NCBI GenBank assembly: GCA_945873105.1
Contig: CAMCBW010000009.1
Span: forward strand, 62,001 to 126,000
Direction: 5' to 3'
DNA from: Tangfeifania diversioriginum
GTDB taxonomy: Bacteria; Bacteroidota; Bacteroidia; Bacteroidales; Prolixibacteraceae
Length of the DNA stretch: 64,000 bases
In this document: positions 8,761 through 17,551 of the stretch, piece after piece
How the letters are laid out: every line of letters begins with the position of its first letter
Position numbering within the stretch: the first letter of the stretch is position 1
Notes under the pieces: generated by a model
The model's database searches: none
What the model was told of the DNA's origin: nothing
What the model saw: only the letters and a program-made list of their open reading frames with translations
Program-made: the position numbers and the translations under genes

Positions 8761-10335
8761 ATGGGATCAACCGCCAAATCGTATTCAATTCTGCCCATTT
8801 CAGACAACCTGGATTACCCCAGGGCCCGTCACCTGCTCGACCGCTGCATGTTTGGCGCCAGGAAGAGCGAAGTAGAGGCGCTGGTAGGTAAAAGCATTTC
8901 AGCGGCACTGGCCACCCTGACCCAGGCGGTGCCTGCACCGAATCCACCGGTAAGTTACGACGCGAGGGATACAGATGTTGCTTTGGGTCAGACCTGGATC
9001 AACGCGGCTTACAACAGCACTTTCAATACCTACCGGATGAGGAGCCTGCGCAGCTGGTGGATTGGTCAGATGATGCAGCAGAGCACCTCCCTGGTGGATA
9101 AAATGACGCTTTTCTGGCACAATCACCTGGTTACAGAGACCGCTGGAGTCAATTATGCAACGCTCTTCTACCAATATCAACAGTTGTTGCGGAAATATGC
9201 TTTGGGGAATGTGAAACAGCTGATCTACGAAATTACGGTCAATCCTGCCATGCTGATCTACCTCAATGGTGAATCCAACAAGGCAAGTGCCCCGAATGAG
9301 AATTACGGCCGTGAATTGTTTGAACTCTTTACCATCGGGAAAGGTCCGCTGGTAGCCGATGGAAACTATACCAACTATTCAGAGACAGATATCCGGGAGG
9401 CTGCCAAGGTATTGACCGGATGGCTGGTGAACCGGACCACCAGCATTGCCTATTACGATACCGCCAGACACGACAAGACCACCAAGGTATTCACCGATGC
9501 ATTCGGCAAGGCCAGCATCACCAACAAGGAGGCAGAGGAGTACAAGTCGTTGGTCGATATGATTTTCAGCAAGAAGGAGACCGCCAGGTACCTCGTTCGG
9601 AAACTTTACCGCTGGCTGATGTACTACCAGATTGATCAAATGGTGGAAGAGCAGGTAATTGAGCCGCTGGCTACCACTTTGTTCAACAACAACTACGAGG
9701 TCAAGCCTGTTCTGGTGCAGTTGTTAAGCAGTGAACATTTTTTCAGCACCGATTTCTTTGGGTCCCAGATCAAGAGTCCGCTGGACTTCACCGTTGGCCT
9801 CTACCGGAAATGTGAAATTGCGCTTTCTCCCAATGTTTTGGCAAATTATGAAGCATGGTATGAGGTGTACAACTCCTGTTTGAACATGGAGATGGCCCTC
9901 GGTGATCCGCCGGATGTGGCAGGCTGGCCCCAATATTACAAGGATCCCTCTTATTATGAATTGTGGGTCAATTCGGCAACGGTTCCGATGCGAACCTCCT
10001 TTACCGATACCTTCTGCGCTTCAGGCATCACCAAAGCAGGCTTCAATTTTGTGATTGATCCCTTTGTCCTGGCGGGGAGAGTCAGTAATCCGTCTGACGT
10101 CCTAAGCCTGATCAACGGAATTGCCCAGGTTTTGCTTCCGGTGGTACTCAGTACGGTGCAGATTCAGCAACTCAAGGAGGAGCTGATTCCGGGATTGCCC
10201 GAATCAACCTGGACTTTTGAATGGAACAAGTATGCCGGTAACCCGAATGATACCGCCCAGAAATTGCTGATCGGCAAAAAACTGCAAGCCCTGCTCAAAT
10301 CGATGATGCGCCTGCCAGAGTTTTACCTGTCTTAG
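8761..10335 (+). CDS. DUF1800 family protein
   Basis: 524 residues from the ATG at 8761. An upstream in-frame ATG at 8683 adds 26 residues without a recognisable signal and is not preferred. DUF1800 features are clear: ARHLLDRCMFGA near the N-terminus, KMTLFWHNHLVT (about 120-131), NENYGRELFELFTIG and the LTGW block, and a C-terminal DVAGWPQY motif. The family has no proven enzymatic role. It is nearly always encoded next to a DUF1501 gene, as here (22 bp downstream), and the two probably act together at the cell surface or periplasm. No signal peptide is apparent at either start, unlike its partner. Confidence 0.85.
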   Translation: MGSTAKSYSILPISDNLDYPRARHLLDRCMFGARKSEVEALVGKSISAALATLTQAVPAPNPPVSYDARDTDVALGQTWINAAYNSTFNTYRMRSLRSWWIGQMMQQSTSLVDKMTLFWHNHLVTETAGVNYATLFYQYQQLLRKYALGNVKQLIYEITVNPAMLIYLNGESNKASAPNENYGRELFELFTIGKGPLVADGNYTNYSETDIREAAKVLTGWLVNRTTSIAYYDTARHDKTTKVFTDAFGKASITNKEAEEYKSLVDMIFSKKETARYLVRKLYRWLMYYQIDQMVEEQVIEPLATTLFNNNYEVKPVLVQLLSSEHFFSTDFFGSQIKSPLDFTVGLYRKCEIALSPNVLANYEAWYEVYNSCLNMEMALGDPPDVAGWPQYYKDPSYYELWVNSATVPMRTSFTDTFCASGITKAGFNFVIDPFVLAGRVSNPSDVLSLINGIAQVLLPVVLSTVQIQQLKEELIPGLPESTWTFEWNKYAGNPNDTAQKLLIGKKLQALLKSMMRLPEFYLS

Positions 10336-10356
10336 AATGAAAAAGGGATTATAGAG

Positions 10357-11925
10357 ATGAAGATGGAACGAAGAAAATTTTTGAAATATTCAGCAGCCAC
10401 GGTGGCGACTCCCTTTCTTTTCCAGGGACAGTGGATGCAGGCCTTTGCTTCAGCGCCGGCGGCCGATCTGCTGGCTACCTTCAATACCGGGCGCAAGCTG
10501 GTACTGATCCAACTGGATGGTGGAAATGATGGCCTGAACATGGTTATCCCGATCTCGCAATACGACAACCTGGCCAATGCCCGGCGCAATATCCTGGTTG
10601 ACAAGGCACAAATACTGAAGTTGACCGATGAAACAGGATTGAATCCGGCCATGCCGGATCTGACCAATCTCTACAAGGAGGGTAAGGTGCAAATCATCCA
10701 GGGAGTAGGGTATCCCAATCCAAACCTCTCTCATTTCAGGTCGAAAGATATCCTCCTTTCCGCATCTGATGCCAAGAGTATCATCAGTTCGGGATGGGTT
10801 GGCCGGATGTTCACCAGGCAGTATCCCGGTTTCCCGGTAGGGTTTCCCAACAGCCAGCAACCACATCCCATTTCGCTTACGATAGGTTCCACCAATTCTG
10901 CTACTTGTCAGGGGGATCTTTCCAATTACAGCACCGTCTTGAAGAGTCTTTCTTCTACTTATGTGAGCAATGCCCCGAACGGAGGTTATCCTGATACCCC
11001 ATTTGGCAAGGAGCTTCGCTTCGTCAACAATGTCATGGAGCAGACGGAGGGTTACCTCTCTGTCATCAAGAGTGCTGCTGCCAGTGCAAAAAATCTCTCC
11101 TCCAAATATCCTGCCGCAGGTTCCAATTCATTGGCAGACCAGCTGAAACTGGTGGCCAACCTGATTGCCGGCGGACTTCAGACCCAGCTCTATGTGGTGA
11201 GCCTGGGAGGTTGGGATACCCATTCGCTGCAGGTGGCCAGCGAAACCAGTAAACTAACGGGAGTCCACCCAACGCTCCTGAGCAAACTCTCCGTTGCCAT
11301 TTCTGCCTTCCAGGATGATTTAAGGCTGATGAAGAAGGAGGAGGAGGTGATGGGATTTGTCTATACAGAGTTTGGCCGGCGCATCAAATCGAACGACAGT
11401 CTGGGAACCGACCACGGTACCACCTGGCCGGCCATTGTCTTTGGCGCAAGTGTCAACCCGGGAATCACCGGGACCAATCCGGTTATTCCTGCAGTGGTGG
11501 GCAAATCGGATAATCTGGCCATGCAATACGACTTCAGGAGCATCTATTCAGGGATTTACAAGCAGTGGTTTGGCATTGGGGAGCAGGATGTGACCCAATT
11601 GCTGGGCGCCTCTTTCCCGGATATTCAGGTTGTTGCCAAATCCACCTCCATCGGGGATGCTGTTGCGCTTCCAGCCGCTGAATTGAAATTGTATCCCAAT
11701 CCGGTGGTTGATCATGCAACCTTATCCTTTGAATCCGATGGAACCTGGGCACAGATCCGCATCTATTCGTTGGGAGGACAGCTGGTAAAAACGATGGAAC
11801 GGCAGCAATTTCAGGCCGGGTTACAGGAATTGTACCTTGAGTTGGGGAATTTGCGACCATCAAATTATGTACTTGTACTTCAACAGAAAAGTGGGATTTC
11901 CACAATCAAGTTCATTGTCAGGTAA
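10357..11925 (+). CDS. DUF1501 protein with Tat signal and T9SS C-terminal sorting domain
   Basis: 522 residues. The N-terminus has a Tat-like signal (ERRKFLKYSAATVATPFLF). The body is a DUF1501 (alkaline-phosphatase-fold-like) domain with LIQLDGGNDGLN, SLGGWDTH and YTEFGRR motifs. The last about 85 residues (LYPNPVVDHATLSF ... STIKFIVR) form a type IX secretion sorting domain, which would lead to cell-surface attachment or release. A Tat signal combined with a T9SS tail means folded export to the periplasm followed by outer-membrane secretion. It probably forms an operon with the DUF1800 gene and may read on into the fucosidase (23-bp gap). The biochemical function is unknown. Confidence 0.88.
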   Translation: MKMERRKFLKYSAATVATPFLFQGQWMQAFASAPAADLLATFNTGRKLVLIQLDGGNDGLNMVIPISQYDNLANARRNILVDKAQILKLTDETGLNPAMPDLTNLYKEGKVQIIQGVGYPNPNLSHFRSKDILLSASDAKSIISSGWVGRMFTRQYPGFPVGFPNSQQPHPISLTIGSTNSATCQGDLSNYSTVLKSLSSTYVSNAPNGGYPDTPFGKELRFVNNVMEQTEGYLSVIKSAAASAKNLSSKYPAAGSNSLADQLKLVANLIAGGLQTQLYVVSLGGWDTHSLQVASETSKLTGVHPTLLSKLSVAISAFQDDLRLMKKEEEVMGFVYTEFGRRIKSNDSLGTDHGTTWPAIVFGASVNPGITGTNPVIPAVVGKSDNLAMQYDFRSIYSGIYKQWFGIGEQDVTQLLGASFPDIQVVAKSTSIGDAVALPAAELKLYPNPVVDHATLSFESDGTWAQIRIYSLGGQLVKTMERQQFQAGLQELYLELGNLRPSNYVLVLQQKSGISTIKFIVR

Positions 11926-11948
11926 CCGAAACTAATGATTGATTAATT

Positions 11949-13451
11949 ATGAGATACATTGCTTCATTGATGCTGTTGTTGACTTTAATGGCCGGGAATC
12001 TTGCAGCACAATACATAGTGCCATCCCTGAAACCCAACAAAACCCAGCAATTGCTGATAGAGCGCGGGTACGGCATGTTTGTTCATTTCGGGATCAACAC
12101 CTTTGCCGATGTGGAATGGTCGGATGGTAAGATCTCTCCGGAGAAGTACCATCCTGACTCGCTCGATTGCGACCAATGGGTACGTGTGGCCAGGGATGCC
12201 GGGTTTCGTTATGTGTTGCTGACCACCAAGCACCACGATGGATTCTGCTTGTGGGACAGCAAGTTTACAGATTATGATGTGGCATCTTCTCCTGTGAAAA
12301 CAGATGTGGTAGCAGCGGTTTCGAAGGCCTGCAAAAAATACGGATTGAAATTTGCCGTTTATTACTCGCTTTGGGATCGACATGAACCTTCGCACGGAAA
12401 TGCAGATTCAAAGTTGTATGTTCAGTACATGGTCAATCAACTAACTGAGTTATTGACCAACTATGGTGAGGTAGTGGAATTGTGGTTCGATGGTGGCTGG
12501 GCAAAGAAGCCGGAAGAGTGGGGTTTGGATCAACTGTATGCCTTGGCGAAAAAACTTCAGCCCTATTGTGCTGTTGGCGTCAACCATACCATTGTGTACG
12601 AGGAGGGAAAGCGCAAATTTGTTGTGCCCGATGATATGGTCACCGACAACAAATACTATTTTCAATATTTCCCGGGCGATTTCCGGTTGTGGGATCCCAA
12701 GATCGCACACCTGGCCGACAAGAAGCAGTACCTGCACCAGGGCAACTCCTACTATATGCCGTTTGAGCATACCATCTGCATCAGCAAACCATGGAGCTGG
12801 TTTCAGAAGTCGGCTCCGGTGCCTGTCAGAAGTCTGGATGAACTGGAAGAGCTGTTTTATTGGTGCACCTCCAACCAAAATGCCCTGGTATTGGATATTC
12901 CACCTGGTAAGTCAGGGCGGATTCTGGAGCATGAAGCCAACACTGCTATCGCGCTTGCCAGGAGAATCAACCTACAAAAAGGGAAACCGCTCCCCACCAA
13001 CGGGAAATTTATCTCCATGGGCGCCTCTGCCAGTGCGAGTTCCACTGCTTCGGTGAATGAAACTAGCCTGGATGCTCATTTTGCGGTAGATGGTGGCATG
13101 CAAACGCGCTGGGCTGCTGCAGATACGCTTGCCGAACTGACCATCGCCCTAAATCCTTCCGACAAATTCAACAAAATTGCCATTTTTGAGTACCAGGACC
13201 AGGTGAAGGGCAAAAACAAGAACGATGGATTCTCCAACTATCGTTCCAACAGAATCGAAGCCTATGATATCGACCTCTGGAAAGAGGGCAAGTGGCTGAA
13301 TATTTACCACGATGAAACCTCCATGGAGGATTGCAAGGTCATCCGTTTTCCTGTTTATTACCAGACTTCCAAAATCAGGCTAAAGGTGCTCAGGGCCAAG
13401 GCTCCTCCATCGATCTATGAGTTCAATGTGATCGATTTTGAGCGTAAGTAA
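11949..13451 (+). CDS. Secreted alpha-L-fucosidase, GH29, with C-terminal F5/8C-type domain
   Basis: 500 residues. A signal peptide (1-20, ending NLAAQ) is followed by a GH29 TIM barrel (about 25-335). Diagnostic blocks are HFGINTFADVEW, TTKHHDGFCLWDS, AVYYSLWDRHEPSHG and VVELWFDGGW, where D181 aligns with the retaining nucleophile of GH29. The C-terminal about 140 residues (ASASSTASVNETSLDAHFAV..., ending in beta strands) look like a discoidin/F5/8C carbohydrate-binding module. It hydrolyses terminal alpha-L-fucose from glycans in the periplasm or outside the cell. The gene follows the DUF1501 gene closely on the same strand and could be co-transcribed. Confidence 0.9.
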   Translation: MRYIASLMLLLTLMAGNLAAQYIVPSLKPNKTQQLLIERGYGMFVHFGINTFADVEWSDGKISPEKYHPDSLDCDQWVRVARDAGFRYVLLTTKHHDGFCLWDSKFTDYDVASSPVKTDVVAAVSKACKKYGLKFAVYYSLWDRHEPSHGNADSKLYVQYMVNQLTELLTNYGEVVELWFDGGWAKKPEEWGLDQLYALAKKLQPYCAVGVNHTIVYEEGKRKFVVPDDMVTDNKYYFQYFPGDFRLWDPKIAHLADKKQYLHQGNSYYMPFEHTICISKPWSWFQKSAPVPVRSLDELEELFYWCTSNQNALVLDIPPGKSGRILEHEANTAIALARRINLQKGKPLPTNGKFISMGASASASSTASVNETSLDAHFAVDGGMQTRWAAADTLAELTIALNPSDKFNKIAIFEYQDQVKGKNKNDGFSNYRSNRIEAYDIDLWKEGKWLNIYHDETSMEDCKVIRFPVYYQTSKIRLKVLRAKAPPSIYEFNVIDFERK

Positions 13452-13480
13452 TAGGTGTAATAGATTGAATAACAAAACTT

Positions 13481-13981
13481 ATGAGGGCCATGTTTGACAA
13501 AGAGGGACGTGAAAATTACCAGGAACTTCCGTTGTTCAAAAAAGGAAAGGAGATCTTTGAGGTGGTTCATCAGATTTGTCAGTTGATCCCGGACGATGAT
13601 TCGCCTTTGTCTTCTGTAAAAGGAATCCTGCTGGAGGATGTCATGATGTTAACGGTAAAGATTGCCGGGGCCAGTGGCGGACAGCTGTACGATATCAAGA
13701 TGGAGGCTGCCACGCTGATCCGAAAATCGGCCCGGAATTTGATGATACAGAACCACACCCTCGAGATGTTTGGTTTTGAGTACACGGAGTATTTTCAAAT
13801 TGTCCGGAATTTGTTGGAAGAGTTTCGGCTGTTGTTCATCGAGTGGGTTTCAAAATTTGACCAGTGGAATTATGCCATCGATCGATGTGGACTCTTTAAT
13901 CCTCCGGGTGTCGGCCCCTTCGACAAGGATCCGGATGAGGACATACCATTTGAGGGTTGGGATGAAGAGGATGATGAGTAA
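13481..13981 (+). CDS. Hypothetical acidic helical protein
   Basis: 166 residues (157 if the ATG at 13490 is used). The predicted structure is almost wholly alpha-helical, with four long amphipathic helices and a Pro/Asp/Glu-rich tail (DKDPDEDIPFEGWDEEDDE). No signal peptide and no recognisable catalytic motif. It lies 29 bp after the fucosidase gene on the same strand and just outside the genomic island. The helical part resembles small four-helix cytoplasmic proteins of Bacteroidota, but I cannot name a family. Confidence 0.65.
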   Translation: MRAMFDKEGRENYQELPLFKKGKEIFEVVHQICQLIPDDDSPLSSVKGILLEDVMMLTVKIAGASGGQLYDIKMEAATLIRKSARNLMIQNHTLEMFGFEYTEYFQIVRNLLEEFRLLFIEWVSKFDQWNYAIDRCGLFNPPGVGPFDKDPDEDIPFEGWDEEDDE

Positions 13982-13982
13982 C

Positions 13983-14173
13983 GGTGGGAGAGGGGAATTA
14001 CTTTCAGTGATCCCTTTGGAGGGGATATGCAATGAGTTAAAAACCTCCTTCGTTTCACTCAGGTTTTTTTTATTTCACCCCACTGCCTTAAAACCTTCGG
14101 TTTTGGTAGGAGAGGGGAATTACTTTCAGTGATCCCATTTGGAAGAGATGCAATGAGTCAAAAGCCTCCTTCG
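13983..14173. repeat. Two imperfect direct repeats of about 70-80 bp
   Basis: Copies at 13983-14063 and 14105-14173 share GAGAGGGGAATTACTTTCAG, GTGATCCC, TGCAATGAGT and AAA(A/G)CCTCCTTCG in the same order. They directly follow the chromosomal gene and lead into the palindrome at 14150-14279. The GAGAGGGGAATTA stretch resembles the island attachment core at 14276, so these may be decayed boundary copies. Confidence 0.7.
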
Positions 14174-14279
14174 CTGCGCTCAGGGCTTTTATTGTTAGAA
14201 AAACTCGCTTGCACCTGCGGTGCAGACTCGTTTTTCTAACAATAAAAGCCCCGCTTTCGCGAGGCTTTTGACTCATTGC
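14150..14279. repeat. Long interrupted palindrome at the island's left edge
   Basis: Left arm parts CAATGAGTCAAAAGCCTC and GGGCTTTTATTGTTAGAAAA match, in reverse complement, TTTTCTAACAATAAAAGCCC and GAGGCTTTTGACTCATTG. The outer arms enclose mismatched CTTCGCTGCGCTCA versus GCTTTCGC loops. The whole would fold into a hairpin of about 130 nt. It abuts the 15-bp direct repeat at 14276-14290. It could be a strong bidirectional terminator or an integration-related structure. Confidence 0.75.
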
Positions 14280-14290
14280 GGAGAGAGGGG
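14276..14290. repeat. Putative attL core (15-bp direct repeat)
   Basis: TTGCGGAGAGAGGGG occurs here and, identically and in the same orientation, at 54485-54499. The integrase gene starts about 150 bp inside this copy. This is the expected layout of an integrated element, with direct repeats at both ends. The sequence resembles the end of some tRNA genes but no tRNA is present at either copy. Confidence 0.65.
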
Positions 14291-14410
14291 GAATAAAACC
14301 TATCAATCATCTAAAAATCACTATATATCTAAAATGCTTTGTATCACAGTGTTTTATAAAATTGAAAATATCTCTAAATATCTCTAAATACATTTTGATA
14401 TCTCAAAAAC

Positions 14411-14433
14411 CGTGTGTAAATTCGTGTGTAAAT
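14411..14433 (+). repeat. Arm-type double repeat near the left end
   Basis: CGTGTGTAAAT is repeated twice 12 nt apart. A near-identical pair lies at 54434-54456, 29 bp inside the right direct repeat. Paired short repeats inside each end of an integrated element fit arm-type binding sites for the element's tyrosine recombinase. Confidence 0.5.
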
Positions 14434-14442
14434 ATCCACACT

Positions 14443-15696
14443 ATGCCAGTAAAGTTTTCATTACACATTACCAAACCTGATAAAAACGGCGATCTTCCTA
14501 TTCGAGCTTCAATATTTGTTTGCGGACAGAGGTTCATTACTTCGGCTGGACACAGTATCCCTTCTGACAAATGGGAAGGTCAACGAGTAAAGAAGAATTG
14601 CAAGAATTCAAGAGGGATAAACCATACTACGATAAATTCCAGATTAGCAGATATCGAAAAGACCTTTAACGATTTTGAGAACGCTTGCAAGATAAATAAA
14701 ACAGAGGTAACGGTTGATATAATCAAGCAACATTTTCAAACAACGCTCGGGAAAGCTAAAAGTAAGCCAGCTATTGTGGAAAGATCCTTCCTCGATTATT
14801 TTGATGAATTTAACTCAGATCAGGGTCAAAAGAATAATTGGACCGTTGCAACATATGAGAAGTTCGCTGCAGTCAAAAATCACATCAAGAATACCGTTGA
14901 AAATCCAACTTTTGAATTTTTTGATGAGAAAGGATTGAATGCTTATGTGAAGTATTTTCGGGACACAAAGAAAATGAGGAACAGTTCTATTGGGAAACAA
15001 TTGGGGTTTATTAAATGGTTCCTGCGTTGGGCTACTGCTAAGGGTTATAATACTAACAATGCGTATCTATTATATAAACCAAAGCTTAAGACTTCTGACA
15101 AAAAAGTTATCTTCTTAACCTGGGAAGAATTGATGATTGTTTATAATTTTAAGATTCCGGAAGGCAAGAATTACTTGGAACGTGTCAGAGATGTATTTTG
15201 CTTTTGCTGCTTTACTAGCTTAAGGTATTCCGATGTCTATAATTTAAAGAAGAACGACATAATAGGTGGAGTAATTTACATCACGACTGTTAAAACTTCA
15301 GACACCATTTCAATAGAGCTTAACAAGTTTAGTAAAGCCATTCTTGACAAATATGGAAAGATTCCTTTTCCGGAGAATAAAGCTTTGCCAGTAATCAGTA
15401 ACCAGAAAATGAACGATTACATAAAGGAATTGGGAGAGTTGTGCGGGATTAACGAACAGATTAGTGTCACACATTATTCTGGGAATAAACGTACTGATGA
15501 AGTATTCTCTAAATTTGATTTGATTGGCACCCATACCGGAAGAAAAACATTCATTTGCAACGCCTTAGCTCTTGGAATTCCTGCAAATGTCGTTATGAAA
15601 TGGACTGGCCACTCCAATTATCAGGCCATGAAGCCGTATATTGATATTGCGGACAAGATCAAAGCGGAATCAATGAATAAGTTTAACTCCTTATAA
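14443..15696 (+). CDS. Tyrosine recombinase/integrase of the genomic island
   Basis: 417 residues from the ATG at 14443 (MPVKFSLHITKPDK). Longer reading to 14362 would translate the arm-type repeats and is not preferred. An Arm-DNA-binding-like N-terminus (to about residue 85) is followed by a SAM-like core-binding domain (about 110-205) and a catalytic domain. Catalytic residues are R in TSLRYSDV, H-x-x-R in THTGRKTF, H in TGHSNY and the terminal Y in MKPYIDIAD. The protein would integrate and excise the element at the 15-bp core. It is clearly related to the integrase at 54601-55923, with near-identical catalytic blocks (FCFCCFTSLRYSDV, VVMKWTGHS). Confidence 0.92.
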   Translation: MPVKFSLHITKPDKNGDLPIRASIFVCGQRFITSAGHSIPSDKWEGQRVKKNCKNSRGINHTTINSRLADIEKTFNDFENACKINKTEVTVDIIKQHFQTTLGKAKSKPAIVERSFLDYFDEFNSDQGQKNNWTVATYEKFAAVKNHIKNTVENPTFEFFDEKGLNAYVKYFRDTKKMRNSSIGKQLGFIKWFLRWATAKGYNTNNAYLLYKPKLKTSDKKVIFLTWEELMIVYNFKIPEGKNYLERVRDVFCFCCFTSLRYSDVYNLKKNDIIGGVIYITTVKTSDTISIELNKFSKAILDKYGKIPFPENKALPVISNQKMNDYIKELGELCGINEQISVTHYSGNKRTDEVFSKFDLIGTHTGRKTFICNALALGIPANVVMKWTGHSNYQAMKPYIDIADKIKAESMNKFNSL

Positions 15697-15714
15697 TTTT
15701 GAAATTGTATAAAT

Positions 15715-16416
15715 ATGACAAGTGAAGATTTCGCCAAAATATTGATAGAGTCAATCAAGCATAAATCAAAAAATAGTTTTTTTGAGCTTAAGAGATCATT
15801 TTATCATTGCCTCGCCGAAGAATTTATCGATGGATTAAAAGAGGCATTTGAAGATTTGGAACAATTAGTAAATACCAATAAAATTCAGGACTATTTTCAA
15901 GGAGAGAGAGGATCAGTATTTTTAACCTTGGGTAAAGTTTTCATCAAAAATTATGATCATACTATTGACTTTGAATTTAATGTCGATGAGAAAACAGTTT
16001 ACTGCTTTTTTGAAAGTGATGATCTTCCTTATCTTAAAGATAATTTAGAGAATTATTTCCAGTACCTTATCAAGAGAGAAGCTGCTGCCAATGAAACTAC
16101 TAATTTAAAGACACAAAGAAATATATTGCCAGATCATGCGGAATTACTAAGTGAATTGAAACAATATGTTTTTGGTATTGGACCACTTGAATTCTCCAAC
16201 ATTATTAACCATAATTCAATATCCCCAGGAGAACCAAAAGCAAGGTGGAAAGGATCAAGGGCGGAAGCACGTTATTTTGCGGATTTTTTCCATCTTAGTA
16301 TTTCTACATTTAATAAATGCTTTGTTTTGGATGATGGTGTTGATTTAAGGTACAATGATCAACCCACGACAAAGAAACATTTCAAAAATTTACTAAAAGA
16401 AGCAATTCTAAAATAG
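15715..16416 (+). CDS. Hypothetical protein downstream of integrase
   Basis: 233 residues, no signal peptide or membrane segment. The N-terminal half is helical. The C-terminal part (KARWKGSRAEARYFADFF, about residues 178-195, followed by a short helix-rich tail ending in KKHFKNLLKEAI) resembles the small C-terminal domains seen in many Bacteroidota mobile-element proteins of unknown role. It starts 18 bp after the integrase stop, so co-transcription is likely. A terminator follows at 16445. Confidence 0.7.
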   Translation: MTSEDFAKILIESIKHKSKNSFFELKRSFYHCLAEEFIDGLKEAFEDLEQLVNTNKIQDYFQGERGSVFLTLGKVFIKNYDHTIDFEFNVDEKTVYCFFESDDLPYLKDNLENYFQYLIKREAAANETTNLKTQRNILPDHAELLSELKQYVFGIGPLEFSNIINHNSISPGEPKARWKGSRAEARYFADFFHLSISTFNKCFVLDDGVDLRYNDQPTTKKHFKNLLKEAILK

Positions 16417-16419
16417 TTT

Positions 16420-16494
16420 TTTCCGACATTTCCCGACATTCTTTAAGCCCTTTAGCCAGGGCTTTTTTCATTTTATTTCCGACATTTCCCGACA
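16420..16494. repeat. 19-bp direct repeat flanking a terminator
   Basis: TTTCCGACATTTCCCGACA occurs at 16420-16438 and 16476-16494. The units themselves contain two CCGACA half-repeats, and an inverted TGTCGG follows at about 16511. The motif brackets the terminator hairpin, and together they separate the integrase module from the DUF3853 operon. They could be protein-binding iterons. Confidence 0.8.
16445..16468 (+). terminator. Intrinsic terminator after the integrase operon
   Basis: AAGCCCT and AGGGCTT pair around TTAGCC, followed by TTTT. Confidence 0.75.
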
Positions 16495-16609
16495 AAATTC
16501 CGATTGTATTTGTCGGTTTAAATATCTGTATATAAGGTAGATAAATGATTTTAGTGATATATATTTGCTTGCAGAATGAGAATGAACTCATTGATTAAAA
16601 ATTATTATC

Positions 16610-16921
16610 ATGAACAATCAATTTTTTGACATCGAAGAACTAAAAAAGAGACCGGTGGTTTCACTATCCGGGGAAGAACACAGTGCTGTACTGATGGAGG
16701 CATTCCTGGCTGCTCATAAAAAAGCAAATGAAATCGAAATTAAGGCAAATGAAACAAGGTTGATCTATGGCCTTGCCGGACTTCGAAGGCTTTTAAACTG
16801 TTCTCCGGTGACAGCCCAGCGGATTAAGAACAGTGGTAAACTAAGGGGGTGCTTTTACCAGTCCGGTCGTAAGATCGTGTTTGACGAAGCCAAAGTATTA
16901 ACAGCTTTAAAAAATAAATAA
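16610..16921 (+). CDS. DUF3853 family protein (excisionase-like HTH)
   Basis: 103 residues. The C-terminal half contains a MerR/excisionase-like winged helix: LIYGLAGLRRLLNCSPVTAQRIKNSGKL followed by a strand with YQSGRKIVFDEAKV (first part quoted around residues 58-85). DUF3853 proteins are small DNA-binding proteins found beside Bacteroidota integrases, where an excision or transcription control role is assumed. A second DUF3853 protein (60665-60952) lies in the neighbouring element and shares the TAQRIKNSG core. A TATATTTG -7-like element is at 16560-16567, but no clear -33 element is present. Confidence 0.85.
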   Translation: MNNQFFDIEELKKRPVVSLSGEEHSAVLMEAFLAAHKKANEIEIKANETRLIYGLAGLRRLLNCSPVTAQRIKNSGKLRGCFYQSGRKIVFDEAKVLTALKNK

Positions 16922-16922
16922 G

Positions 16923-17453
16923 ATGAAAAGGACAACGATAATTGATGTAATAGATGCAGAAGGTAAAAAACTAATAATTGACGCAGAGGAAATTGTAGTT
17001 ATTTCAAACGGTAAACTACAAACAATTAGCGAAGAGGAAATTGTAATTATTTCAGATGGTAAACAGCGAATAATTAGCGAAGAGGAAGTTGTAGTTATTT
17101 CAGATGGGGAACTACAAACAATTGATGAAGAGGATGTTGTGATTATTTCAAACAGTGAACTGCAAACAATTGAGGTAGATGAGACTGTAATTATTTCAGG
17201 TGGTAAACAGTGGATAATTGAGGAAGAAGATCTCGTTGTTATCTCAAACGGTGAACTAAGGATATTTGAAGAAGATGACATTTTAGTTATTTCAGAGGGT
17301 AAGCAGCGGTTAATTTATAAGGAAGATATTGTAGTTATCTCAAACGGTGAACTAAGGATATTTAACAAAGAGGACTCTGTAGTTATTTCAGATGGCAAAT
17401 CAAGGATGATTGATAAAGAGGATGTTGCATTATTTAGCGGTAATAATCAATAA
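16923..17453 (+). CDS. Repeat protein built of nine 16-residue units
   Basis: 176 residues. After a 23-residue N-terminus that looks like degenerate repeats, residues 24-167 are nine gapless 16-residue units of the form [IV]V[VI]IS-[ND]-G-[EK]-L-[QR]-x-I-x-EED, and a short cap (VALFSGNNQ) ends the protein. The strict hydrophobic alternation with a turn at S-D/N-G in each unit predicts a regular beta-solenoid or stacked beta-hairpins with strongly acidic turns. DNA units (48 bp, 16992-17423) differ at many positions, including coding changes, so the repeat is not a recent slippage product. It starts 1 bp after the DUF3853 stop. No family is recognised. An acidic beta-rod could act as a DNA mimic or a binding scaffold, but this is only inference. 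Confidence 0.8.
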   Translation: MKRTTIIDVIDAEGKKLIIDAEEIVVISNGKLQTISEEEIVIISDGKQRIISEEEVVVISDGELQTIDEEDVVIISNSELQTIEVDETVIISGGKQWIIEEEDLVVISNGELRIFEEDDILVISEGKQRLIYKEDIVVISNGELRIFNKEDSVVISDGKSRMIDKEDVALFSGNNQ

Positions 17454-17551
17454 AAGAATTACTCAGCTGCTTGTGGACTAAGTATCAATTTCAAAAACAC
17501 AATACGCCGCATATGGCTGGGTTATTACCCCCCCCCTAAGATAAAATGAAA

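Noticed and set aside
14276-14290. tRNA gene remnant at the attachment core
   Set aside because: The core resembles a tRNA end but no acceptor, T arm or anticodon arm can be built on either strand.
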